A stretch of 64,000 nucleotides of DNA from Nannocystis punicea (GTDB lineage Bacteria; Myxococcota_A; Polyangia; Nannocystales; Nannocystaceae): assembly GCF_026965555.1 (NCBI RefSeq), contig NZ_CP114040.1:1116001-1180000 (forward strand), written 5' to 3'. Below the pieces are notes generated by a model. It was given only the letters and a program-made list of their open reading frames with translations. It was not told where the DNA came from and ran no database searches. Both the position numbers and the translations under genes were made by a program. Below are positions 26,564 to 34,607 of this stretch, piece by piece; position 1 is the stretch's first letter; every line of letters begins with the position of its first letter.

Positions 26564-27175
26564 TCACGGCTCGGCTCGCAGAGAGCGAGCCCAGCCGGCG
26601 AGGTCGCCGAGCGTGCTCTCGAGCAGCGCCGGCGCAGCGCCGATCCGCCGCAGCTGCACTGCGAGCAGCTCCTTGGCGCGGCGCAGGCGGGTCCGCACCG
26701 TGCCCTCCGGCTCGCCGAGGAGCTCCCCGATCGCTCCGGCGGTCATCTCCTCCCAGAAGGACAGCTCGAGCACCACCTGGAATTGCAGGGGCAGCCGGCG
26801 CAGGCCGGCCAGCAGCAGGCGATGCTCGGCCCGGCGCGCGACCGCGGTGCTCGGCCCCGGGCCGAGGTCGTGGACGCTGACCTCCTCGACGTCGACCGGC
26901 CGACGCGCCCGCTCGGCGTACAGCTTTTGCAACTTGTGATAGGCGATCCCGAGCAGGTAGCCGCGCAGGCTGCCCTCGCCGCGGAAGCGCGCGGGCGCCT
27001 CCAGGCACGCGACGAAGGTCGACTGGACGAGATCGTCGACCTCGTCCTCGGACCAGACCTTGGCGCGGACGAACCGCGCGACCGCCCGGAAGTGGCGATC
27101 GAACAGCTCCGCGCCGGCGCGGCGCTCGCCCGCCTGCCAGGCCGCGAGCAGCTCGCCGTCGCCGCGGCCTTTCAC
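26564..27175 (-). CDS. ECF-type RNA polymerase sigma factor
   Basis: 203 residues with sigma2 (AELFDRHFRAVARFVRAKVW...DEVDDLVQSTFVACLE) and sigma4 (LRRLPLQFQVVLELSFWEEMTAGAIGELLGEPEGTVRTRLRRAKELL) regions. GTG start overlaps the stop of the upstream Ser/Thr kinase (GTGA), so translation is coupled and the kinase is the likely controller. No anti-sigma factor gene is adjacent. Ends beside the 75-bp repeats. Confidence 0.92.
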   Translation of the reverse strand: MKGRGDGELLAAWQAGERRAGAELFDRHFRAVARFVRAKVWSEDEVDDLVQSTFVACLEAPARFRGEGSLRGYLLGIAYHKLQKLYAERARRPVDVEEVSVHDLGPGPSTAVARRAEHRLLLAGLRRLPLQFQVVLELSFWEEMTAGAIGELLGEPEGTVRTRLRRAKELLAVQLRRIGAAPALLESTLGDLAGWARSLRAEP

Positions 27176-28980
27176 GGCAGGGCCTCCGCGCAGGCCTCGG
27201 CGAGGCCGAGCGAGCAGGCCCGCGCGCGCATGGCCTTCGGACCGTCCGGATCGAGCAAGGCGGCCTGCTCACACAGCCAGGCGTAGCCGCGCGCGCAGCC
27301 GGCCTCGGCCAGGGCCCGCCGACGCGCCTTGGAGGCCGGGGTGCCGGCGATCCCGGCCTCGAGGTCCATGTACTCGCCGACGATCAGCGCGTGCTTGCAG
27401 CAGTCGGAGTCGCCGGCGAGACAGGCCCGCGTCTGCGCCTCGGTGCCCGTCTCGTCGCACGAGGCGATCGGCTCGCAGCCGTCCGGACCGCCGTTGCGGG
27501 TGCCCTCGGGGCACGGCGTGGCGGTCGCTCGCGCCCGGCAGAACTGCCGCTCGAGGCAGGTGAGCGCGTGCGCCTGACGGTCGTCGAGGGGGCTCCGTCG
27601 AGTCGAAGACAGCATCTTGCACGCGGCGGTCTCGCCGGCGCGCAACAGCAGCGCGATGGCCTCGATCCGGGCGTCGAGGTACGGCGCGCTGTCCGTCGGG
27701 TGCGCCTTCATCCGCGCACGCGCGGCCGCGTTGGCGGCGGTCAGGGCGTCCCGATCGCCCATGAACGGCAGCCGCGGGACGCACACCGCCGGCGCCGCCG
27801 CCCACAACCGCTCCACGAGGGTGGTTCGATCTGTCGATTGGGACATGTCCTCATGCACATGCTCTTGAGATCTCGTGGCAGCGCTCGCCAGCGCGGCAGC
27901 GACGGCCGCGGCGGTCAGCACGGCTGCCGCCGCCCATCGCCCGGTGCGCGGCCGCAGGAGCCGTTCGAGCGCGACGATCAGCGCGGTCATGTCGGGGAAG
28001 CGGCGCGCCGGCTCGCGCTCCAGCCCGCGCGCGAGCAGGGCGCGCAGCGAGGCGGGCAGCCAGCCCGGCGCCGCGCGGACGTCCCCGGCGAGGACCGACC
28101 GCCGCAGGCTCGCCGCGTCGGCGCCGACGAACGGCCGCGCCCCGCAGACCGCCTCGTACAGCGCGACGCACAGCGCGAATTGATCGGCGCGGGCGTCGAC
28201 CGGCTCGCCGGCGAATTGCTCGGGGGCCATGTACGCCGGGGTGCCGGCGAGCTCCCCCGCGCGGGTCCACAGCGACGACTCGATGTCCTCCGTGACCGCG
28301 AGCTCGGCGACCTCCGCGTCGATCGGGCTGGCGATCCCGAAGTCGGCCACCCGGACCCGGTCGTCGCTCCCGACGAGCACGTTGTCGGGTTTGAAGTCGC
28401 GGTGGACCAGCCCCGCCGCGTGGACCGCCCGCAGCCCGCGCGCGACCTCGAGGAAGCGCTTCAGCACCGGCCGCAGGTCGGGGCCGCCGCGGTCGACGGG
28501 GGCGAGGCCCGGCAGCGCGCGACGCCACGCCGGGGGCGGACGCACGGGGTGGCGCGCGAGCCACCGCGTCAGGGTCTCGCCGTCGACGTACTCCATCACC
28601 ACGAAGAGTTGGCCGTCGTGTTCGCCGATCTCGTGCACCGAGACCACGTTCGGGTGGGTGAGCCGCGCGAGCGCCCGCGCCTCGCTGCGGATCCGCCCGG
28701 CCGCACCGCGCAGCTCGGGGTGCATCAACTTGATCGCGACCCGACGCTCGAGCGCGGGATCGTAAGCCCGGTAGACGACCCCCATCCCGCCGGCGCCCAA
28801 CCTCCTGTCGAGCCGGTACTCGCCGATCCGCGGCGGCTCCGCGTCGTCGAGGTCGCCGAACAGCCGCGCCTTCACCCGCCGCTGCAGCAGCCGATCGGCG
28901 AGCTCGATGTCCGCGTGGTCCATCTTGGCGGAGGGCCCGCGCCGCGGCAGGAGGGCGACGTGGGGGGCGGGAGAGGGCAT
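27172..28980 (-). CDS. transmembrane Ser/Thr protein kinase with Cys-rich ectodomain
   Basis: 602 residues. Kinase domain about 50-330: glycine loop LGAGGMGVVY, VAIKLMHP, HRDFKPDN, DFG (ADFGIA), GTPAYMAPEQF, all active residues present. A transmembrane helix (about 345-365) is followed by a roughly 225-residue outer domain with many Cys (CLERQFCRA, CPEGTRNGGPDGCEP, DCCKHALIV, GCARGYAWLC). The start at 28980 has GGAG seven bases upstream; ATG at 28923 is the alternative. Just outside the membrane, in frame, lies a palindrome copy (27830-27861). The outer domain is homologous to the whole protein encoded divergently at 29163. Confidence 0.93.
   Translation of the reverse strand: MPSPAPHVALLPRRGPSAKMDHADIELADRLLQRRVKARLFGDLDDAEPPRIGEYRLDRRLGAGGMGVVYRAYDPALERRVAIKLMHPELRGAAGRIRSEARALARLTHPNVVSVHEIGEHDGQLFVVMEYVDGETLTRWLARHPVRPPPAWRRALPGLAPVDRGGPDLRPVLKRFLEVARGLRAVHAAGLVHRDFKPDNVLVGSDDRVRVADFGIASPIDAEVAELAVTEDIESSLWTRAGELAGTPAYMAPEQFAGEPVDARADQFALCVALYEAVCGARPFVGADAASLRRSVLAGDVRAAPGWLPASLRALLARGLEREPARRFPDMTALIVALERLLRPRTGRWAAAAVLTAAAVAAALASAATRSQEHVHEDMSQSTDRTTLVERLWAAAPAVCVPRLPFMGDRDALTAANAAARARMKAHPTDSAPYLDARIEAIALLLRAGETAACKMLSSTRRSPLDDRQAHALTCLERQFCRARATATPCPEGTRNGGPDGCEPIASCDETGTEAQTRACLAGDSDCCKHALIVGEYMDLEAGIAGTPASKARRRALAEAGCARGYAWLCEQAALLDPDGPKAMRARACSLGLAEACAEALP
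27830..27861. repeat. palindrome chain, three boxes, in frame in kinase
   Basis: Boxes TCTG, CATG, CATG at 27830, 27844 and 27858 (14-bp phase). Encodes part of VHEDMSQSTD directly after the transmembrane helix. Confidence 0.6.
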
Positions 28981-29028
28981 GACGATACTCCACGGCGACG
29001 AGCCGCACTCCCTGGGTCCCGCGAGGCC

Positions 29029-29101
29029 GGCGGATCAATTGGATCTTTTTCGCGCGGGCGGGGCCGGTCCGGCCGGCGCACGAAAATCCAATTGATCCGC
29101 C
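29029..29101. promoter_or_regulatory. long inverted repeat between divergent kinase and ectodomain genes
   Basis: Perfect 16-bp arms, GGCGGATCAATTGGAT at 29029-29044 and its complement at 29086-29101, with partial continuation inward (CTTTTTCG against CGTGCGAAAA-like). The AT-rich arms stand out in GC-rich DNA. Likely operator pair or cruciform controlling both transcription units. Confidence 0.7.
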
Positions 29102-29162
29102 GCGTCGCCGGACGAAGCGGGTACGAACCCGTCCGGGCCCGACCCGGCGCTGGAGGATCCTC

Positions 29163-29990
29163 ATGACACACCCGCTCGCCCCCGTTCTGACTTCGCCGTC
29201 GCCGCGCCGGCCGACCCCCGCCCACGGCTCTGCTCGCTGCTCCTGGCGAGTGCTCTGGACGACCGTCGCCGTCGGGACGGCCGTCCTCGCCTCCTCGTCG
29301 CAGGCCCGGAGCGAGCCGCCCGCTTCCTCGTCTGCCGCGGTGCTCGCTCCCTCGCCGATCCCGCCGACGAAGTGCGAGCCGCTGCCGCCGTTCGCCGGCA
29401 GCAAGCAAGACCTCCAGGCCGCGGCCGAGGCGCTGGTCGCCCGCGGCAAGCAGCTGCCGCACGGCGGACGCGAGCGGCTCGACATCAAGATCGAGGTGAT
29501 GACCCTGTTCGCCCGCGCCGGGGACCTCGACATGTGCAAGCTGCTGCGTCAGACCCGCGACACGAGCTCGCTGTCGGCGAAGCAGCAGGGCGCGATCGGC
29601 TGCGTGCAGCAGCAATTCTGTCAGCCGATGCCGCTGCCGAGGGGCTGTCCGGCCGGGATGCGCAACGATGGGCCCGAGGGCTGCGCGCCGACAGGGACCT
29701 GCTCCGCCGCCGCCGTCGGGGCCCAGGTGGCCGCCTGCAACGCGGGCGAGACCGTCTGCTGCGCCCCCGCGCTGCTCATGCTGGAGGTCGCCGATGCGCA
29801 GGCGGGCCTGCCCACCCCCGAATCGCTGGCCAAGCGGCGCGCTCTGGCGAAGCTCGGGTGCGACCGCGGCCACGCGGAGCTGTGCGTGGAGGCTGCAGCG
29901 CTCGGGGTCGGGACGCTCGACTCGCAGCGCAAGCGGGCTTGCACGCTCGGGCACGTGGCGTCCTGCAAGCCGCCCGGAGAGGCGAAGTGA
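29163..29990 (+). CDS. secreted protein homologous to the ectodomain of the adjacent kinase
   Basis: 275 residues. N-terminal signal/anchor (VLWTTVAVGTAVLASSSQA), then a domain that matches the outer part of the kinase at 27172 nearly end to end: AAAEALVAR/AANAAARAR, MCKLLRQTRD/ACKMLSSTRR, CVQQQFC/CLERQFC, GCPAGMRNDGPEGC/PCPEGTRNGGPDGC, VCCAPALLMLEV/DCCKHALIVGEY, ALAKLGCDRGHAELCVEAA/ALAEAGCARGYAWLCEQAA. The end resembles Sel1-like Cys/Gly helices. ATG behind GGAGG at six bases. Divergent from the kinase across a large inverted repeat. May bind the kinase, its ligand, or compete with it; not known. Confidence 0.85.
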   Translation: MTHPLAPVLTSPSPRRPTPAHGSARCSWRVLWTTVAVGTAVLASSSQARSEPPASSSAAVLAPSPIPPTKCEPLPPFAGSKQDLQAAAEALVARGKQLPHGGRERLDIKIEVMTLFARAGDLDMCKLLRQTRDTSSLSAKQQGAIGCVQQQFCQPMPLPRGCPAGMRNDGPEGCAPTGTCSAAAVGAQVAACNAGETVCCAPALLMLEVADAQAGLPTPESLAKRRALAKLGCDRGHAELCVEAAALGVGTLDSQRKRACTLGHVASCKPPGEAK

Positions 29991-30140
29991 CGTCGATGTC
30001 GAGGAGCTCCGCGCGCGACTTTTTGATGAAATCGGACGTGGAGCTCGGACGCGTCGAGTGACAGTGACACGCCGTCAGCGGCGGCCGCGTGAGGGCGCGG
30101 TGCTGCGAATGACAAGCGGTCGCTCGCCTGCCGAGCGCGT

Positions 30141-30162
30141 GCGCCTGATTGTTCACAGGCGC
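30141..30162. terminator. hairpin at the end of the methylase gene
   Basis: GCGCCTG / CAGGCGC, 7-bp perfect arms with an 8-base loop that contains the methylase stop codon. Could end transcription from both sides; no T-run. Confidence 0.35.
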
Positions 30163-33100
30163 GCCGTGAAATGTTCGTAGGCGCGGCGCAGGTCGGACTC
30201 GCGGTCGCGGCGGTCGAACGGCGGGACGTACGGGCCCTGGGCGTCGCGGGCCCACGGGGGCAGGGCGTCGCCGGCGCGGGCGTCGGCGATCTGCGGCCAT
30301 CGCCGGCGGTCGACGCCGAGGTCGGCCAAGAGGACGTTGTCGGAGAACACGACCTTGCCGCGGCGGTCGTACCAGGTGGCGCGCTCGTTCTGCTGCAGTA
30401 CCGCGAATTGCAGGCGGTAGATCGACAGCAGCTCGGCGAGCGAGAGGCCGAGGGCCAGCGCGGCCAGGACGTCGAGCTCGACCAGCGCCTGCCGGCGCGC
30501 GAACGGGGTCCGCAGCGGGGTGTCCGGGGTCCACCGCGGACCTAACCCGGTGAATGTGGGCAGTCGCGGATCGACGGCGGCGAAGCGGTCGCGGCGGAAC
30601 TCCTCGCAAAACAGGTCGCGCCACAGGCGGGCGTAATGCTCGGTGAGGCAATTGAGCAGCAAGGCGCGCAGGACGATCGCGGCGCGGCCGGCGTCGGGTA
30701 AGGGCAGGTGCTTGACGACGTCGTTGCTGAGGTTCGACTTGCCGGTGATCTTGAGCCAGAAGTCGTAGGGCAGCGAGGCGGTGAGGCCGGCGAGGTGGAT
30801 CATGGTGGCGTCGTCGCTACAGGCGAGGCTGACGCTGGCGCCGATGTGGGCCGGCCCGGGCGGGAGGACGGCGGCGATGAGGGTCCGCTCGCCCGAGGGC
30901 GACAGCATCTTGCGGGCGATCCACCGGTGGCGCGCCGCCAGCGGGGCGTCGCGCCAGCGCGGGCTGCGAGCGGCGTACACGTCGGCGCTGCAGGCCGGGA
31001 GGTAGTTGGTGCGCGGGAGGTAGTCGGAGGCGATCGCGGTGAGGTCGATCGTCGTGTAGTCCATGTGGCTGCGGCAGGCCTCGTTGGGATCGCGGGCGAA
31101 CGGGGTGGCGACGTAGTAATGCGGACCGGAGACGATCCACTGCGCGAGGTCGTCGGGCCTGCGGGTGAGGCGGCGGATCGTGCCGTCCTGCTGCTGATAG
31201 GTCTCGTGAAAGTGCTCGCTGACGGTGTATTCGTCGGCGAGGTCGAGCATGCGCCGCGGAGCGGCGGCGAACTTGCGCAGGATCGACAGCAGCGCGGCGC
31301 CGTGGACGATCGGCAGGCGTGCCTCGGCGAGCGGGGTGTCGGGGGCGTCGAACACCGCGCGGAACACGGCGAGCGCGTCGGCGTCGACGCGGACGAGGCG
31401 ATCGCGGTGGCCGCGGAGGTCCCACTCGCCGTCGTCGCCCTTGATCCCGGGGACCTCGCCGCTGCCGTCGTGGGCGAGGCACTCGTCGAGGGTCCGCGGG
31501 TGGAGCAGGTTGGCGACGTAGCGGAAGTCGGGAGCATCCCGCCGCTCGCCGCAGATCGTGAAGGCGTACGGGCGGGTGTGCAGGACCTCCGGGAACAGCA
31601 TCAGCTTGTTCTGGAAGCGGGCGGCGAAGCGCAGGCGGTGGTGCAGCTCGGCGCGCAGCGGGCCGCCGGCGGGGTCGTCGAACACACCTGTCTGATGGAA
31701 CAGGCCGACGACGGCGCGCGGCCCGGCGAGCGACCAGGCGCGGACGAGGAACGCCTTGTAAAGATTGGAGGCGGTGCCGCCGAGGAGCGGGTAGAGCCGG
31801 CGATTGTTGAGAAAATTGCGGGTGCCGATATTGGTGGTCAGCTCGCGCCAGTAGAGGCGGCGCGCGGCGGGGTCGGCCAGGAGGCGCCGGCGCACCTCCG
31901 GGGTGACCGCTGCGGCCGATTTGTCGAGGCCGAGGCGCGGCTGCAGGTCGGAGAGGACGCTGGCCTCCTCCCACACGACCTTGGTCCACGGAGGGTTGCC
32001 GAGGACGATGTCCATGCCGCCGGCGGCGAAGACCTCGGGGAACGCGACCTCCCAGTGGAAGAAGCGCTGCTCGCGGGCGACGCCTCGCACGACTGCCAGC
32101 GCGGGGCGATCGGTGTCGGCGTCGAGGTCGCCCGAGGTGAGCAGATGCTCGACGTCGGCGAGCCACTGGGCGCGGGTCGGCAATGCATCGACATGGTCGA
32201 TGGGCCAGAACCACAGGGCGCACCAGGCATCCATGATCGCGGCGAGCTTGCGCCCGGGGGCGTCGGCGCGGGCGAGCGCGCGGGCGGACGATTCGTATGT
32301 GTCGACGGACTCGAGCGGGGCTTCCGGTTGGCCCCACACCGAGAGCGGCGGACGCAGCGCCGATCGTCGCTCGGCGAGGTGGGCGCACCACAGGGCGTCG
32401 ACGCGGGCGCAGATCGCCGCCAGGCGCGGGAGCTCGGACGCGAGGTCGACCGCGAGCATTTGCCTGCGCCACGCCTTGATCCGCGTGACAACCTCCGGCG
32501 CGAGCGAGCGGAGCGGCTTGTCGTCGTCGAAGCCGACCATGCCCGCGTCGGGGAGCAGGAAGTGATAGATGTCGTGCTCGCGGCGCTCGCTCGCCCACGA
32601 GAGCGCGGTCGGCTCGGCCTCGTCGATGCGGCCGCGCGCGTCGACGGCGAACACGGCCCGGCGGGCGCCGATCAGGCTGTTGCCGACGGCGATCCGCAGG
32701 GCGAAGGACGGGGCGGTGGCGCCGGCGTGGAGGACGTTCAGCCACAGCGAGACCTTGCCGAGCTCGGCGGCCAGCGGGTTGAGGTCGACGCCGTGACAGT
32801 TGTGGACCGCGAGGCGGTACTTCACGCGCTGGCGCTCGTGGGCGTAGTGCTCGGCGGCGATCGTGCGGCCGAGCTCGGCCTGCTTGCGCGCGAGGTAGGC
32901 GTCGGCCAGCTGATCGATGGCCTCGTTGAGGAAGGCGCCGGAGCCCATCGCCGGCTCGCAGATCTTCCACTCGAGGATCTCGTCGGCGCTGGTCCCGTGC
33001 AGGCGTTCGGCCAGGGTGTGGCGAGTCAGGCAGCGGGTCAGGACCTCGGGCGTATAATAAGAGGCGCTCTTCTCGCGCTCGCGGCCGGCCAGGCGATAGA

Positions 33101-34607
33101 GGAACTTGCCGCGCGGGTGGAGCACGGGCTGGCCGTGCTCGTCGCGCACGAGCTCGTCCCGGGAATAGGCGGACAGCTGAGAGCGCGCGACGAACCAGGT
33201 GCGCGCGTCGTCGTCGGCGAGGTCGGCGGCGGCGCGGATCTCGAGCACGTCCTCGCGGGCGAAGAAGCCGGTGAAGCTGAGCAGGCCCTCGTAGACCGCG
33301 CCGAGCTGGTTGATGCCGAGCTGGGCGTAGGAGATCCGTCCGGGCCTCTGCTTGCCCTGCGGGCGCGACAGGGACAATCGCCGCAGGACGTCCTGCAAGA
33401 CGTGATTGCGCAGACGGGCGCTCGCCAGCAACGGGGTGCGGGCGTCGTCGAACAGCTCGCCGTGGAGACCGGAGAGGACGAAGCCGGCGGCGCCGTCGTG
33501 AGGCCGTGCGGGAGCGGTGGGATAGCCGCGCTGGATCAGGCGAAACAGGGCCCTCAGCGACGCATCGAAGTAGTAACCGTCGCGGGCGGCCGGCGAGTCC
33601 AGGGGCACGAGCTCGAGGTCGCGCAGGGCCTCGAGCGAGTAGCCGCGGCGATAGGCGTCGGTGTGCATCGGCACGATCCGCAGCTCGGAGCCGCGGGCCT
33701 CGACGTAGAACAGGAACAGCAGGCGGTAGAGGTAGACCACGCATTCGCGCGCCAGGCGGTCGGCGAACCCGGGCTGCTCGACGAGCGACGGCGCGGCGCC
33801 GCTGTGAAAATGGACGACCTCGTTGGCGAGCTGCTCGATCGCCTCGCGGGCGCCGCGCTTGAGGTCGGTCGAGACCGCGAAGGCGTGCCGGTGCGAATGG
33901 TCGTCGAGGTGGTCGAGGCGACAGGTGGCGCCGTCGGGCCGGAGGGCGTCCGCGTGCAGCAGGGCGGCGGCGAGCTGCAGGGCCCGTCGATCGCCGCGGC
34001 GGAACAGCTCGACCAAATCGAAGCGCAGGTGCTTGCCGGCGAAGTACTTGTCGCGGTCGATGAGGAAGACGTCGGTGCCGGCGAGGAAGAGGAGCCAGCG
34101 CGGGGCGTCCTCGGCGCGGAGGAGCGGGCCGTCGAACAGGTCGCGCCAGCTGCGATCGACGGTCGCGCCCGCGCGAGAGGCCTCGGGGTATTGCTCGACT
34201 CGAGGATGTTCTCCGAATGGGTCGGCGCGATCACGGTCCGGCGGGAACGGGGCCTCGACGAGCCACAGGTACGGGCGATGGCGGTGATCGATCGTGGCGA
34301 CGGTCGGGAGCAGGAGGTCGCGGCCGAGGGCGGTCGCTGCCGGAGCAGGGGTGTAGCCGAGAGCGGCGAGCAGGCGCGCGTGGAACTCCTGGGCCTGCTG
34401 CAGGCGCCGCGCGCCGCGGTGCTCGCCGGCCCGGTGATAGGATTTGAAGAAGTCGCCGGCGAGGGCCGCGAGGCGGCGATGGGGGGCGTGGGCTTCGTCG
34501 GGCCAGGCGTCGATGGCGGGCTGGAGGTCGGCGGCGAGGACGACGTCGACGTAGTGCTGCGAATAGAACTCGCCGACGTTGTGGATGCCGGCCAGCTCGA
34601 GGCTCAT
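30153..34607 (-). CDS. N6-adenine DNA methylase of Eco57I/DrmMI/PglX type
   Basis: 1484 residues. Motif I EPAMGSGAFL near residue 554, the preceding SASYYTPEVL, and motif IV NPPW near residue 870 (DIVLGNPPWTKV) identify a gamma-class N6-adenine methylase. The long N- and C-terminal parts, including WLLFLAGTDVFLIDRDKYF and the later specificity-like region with NLSNDVVKHLPLP, match the large methylases of BREX and DISARM. No PD-(D/E)XK motif was seen in the N-terminal part. ATG overlaps the helicase stop (ATGA), so the two are one operon. Palindrome copy in frame at 31687-31704 (encodes LFHQTGVF). Likely phage defence; inferred. Confidence 0.88.
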   Translation of the reverse strand: MSLELAGIHNVGEFYSQHYVDVVLAADLQPAIDAWPDEAHAPHRRLAALAGDFFKSYHRAGEHRGARRLQQAQEFHARLLAALGYTPAPAATALGRDLLLPTVATIDHRHRPYLWLVEAPFPPDRDRADPFGEHPRVEQYPEASRAGATVDRSWRDLFDGPLLRAEDAPRWLLFLAGTDVFLIDRDKYFAGKHLRFDLVELFRRGDRRALQLAAALLHADALRPDGATCRLDHLDDHSHRHAFAVSTDLKRGAREAIEQLANEVVHFHSGAAPSLVEQPGFADRLARECVVYLYRLLFLFYVEARGSELRIVPMHTDAYRRGYSLEALRDLELVPLDSPAARDGYYFDASLRALFRLIQRGYPTAPARPHDGAAGFVLSGLHGELFDDARTPLLASARLRNHVLQDVLRRLSLSRPQGKQRPGRISYAQLGINQLGAVYEGLLSFTGFFAREDVLEIRAAADLADDDARTWFVARSQLSAYSRDELVRDEHGQPVLHPRGKFLYRLAGREREKSASYYTPEVLTRCLTRHTLAERLHGTSADEILEWKICEPAMGSGAFLNEAIDQLADAYLARKQAELGRTIAAEHYAHERQRVKYRLAVHNCHGVDLNPLAAELGKVSLWLNVLHAGATAPSFALRIAVGNSLIGARRAVFAVDARGRIDEAEPTALSWASERREHDIYHFLLPDAGMVGFDDDKPLRSLAPEVVTRIKAWRRQMLAVDLASELPRLAAICARVDALWCAHLAERRSALRPPLSVWGQPEAPLESVDTYESSARALARADAPGRKLAAIMDAWCALWFWPIDHVDALPTRAQWLADVEHLLTSGDLDADTDRPALAVVRGVAREQRFFHWEVAFPEVFAAGGMDIVLGNPPWTKVVWEEASVLSDLQPRLGLDKSAAAVTPEVRRRLLADPAARRLYWRELTTNIGTRNFLNNRRLYPLLGGTASNLYKAFLVRAWSLAGPRAVVGLFHQTGVFDDPAGGPLRAELHHRLRFAARFQNKLMLFPEVLHTRPYAFTICGERRDAPDFRYVANLLHPRTLDECLAHDGSGEVPGIKGDDGEWDLRGHRDRLVRVDADALAVFRAVFDAPDTPLAEARLPIVHGAALLSILRKFAAAPRRMLDLADEYTVSEHFHETYQQQDGTIRRLTRRPDDLAQWIVSGPHYYVATPFARDPNEACRSHMDYTTIDLTAIASDYLPRTNYLPACSADVYAARSPRWRDAPLAARHRWIARKMLSPSGERTLIAAVLPPGPAHIGASVSLACSDDATMIHLAGLTASLPYDFWLKITGKSNLSNDVVKHLPLPDAGRAAIVLRALLLNCLTEHYARLWRDLFCEEFRRDRFAAVDPRLPTFTGLGPRWTPDTPLRTPFARRQALVELDVLAALALGLSLAELLSIYRLQFAVLQQNERATWYDRRGKVVFSDNVLLADLGVDRRRWPQIADARAGDALPPWARDAQGPYVPPFDRRDRESDLRRAYEHFTARL
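31687..31704. repeat. degenerate palindrome copy in methylase gene
   Basis: CCTG-TCTGATGGAA-CAGG; boxes compensated (CCTG/CAGG), inner arms partly paired. Encodes part of LFHQTGVF. Confidence 0.5.
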
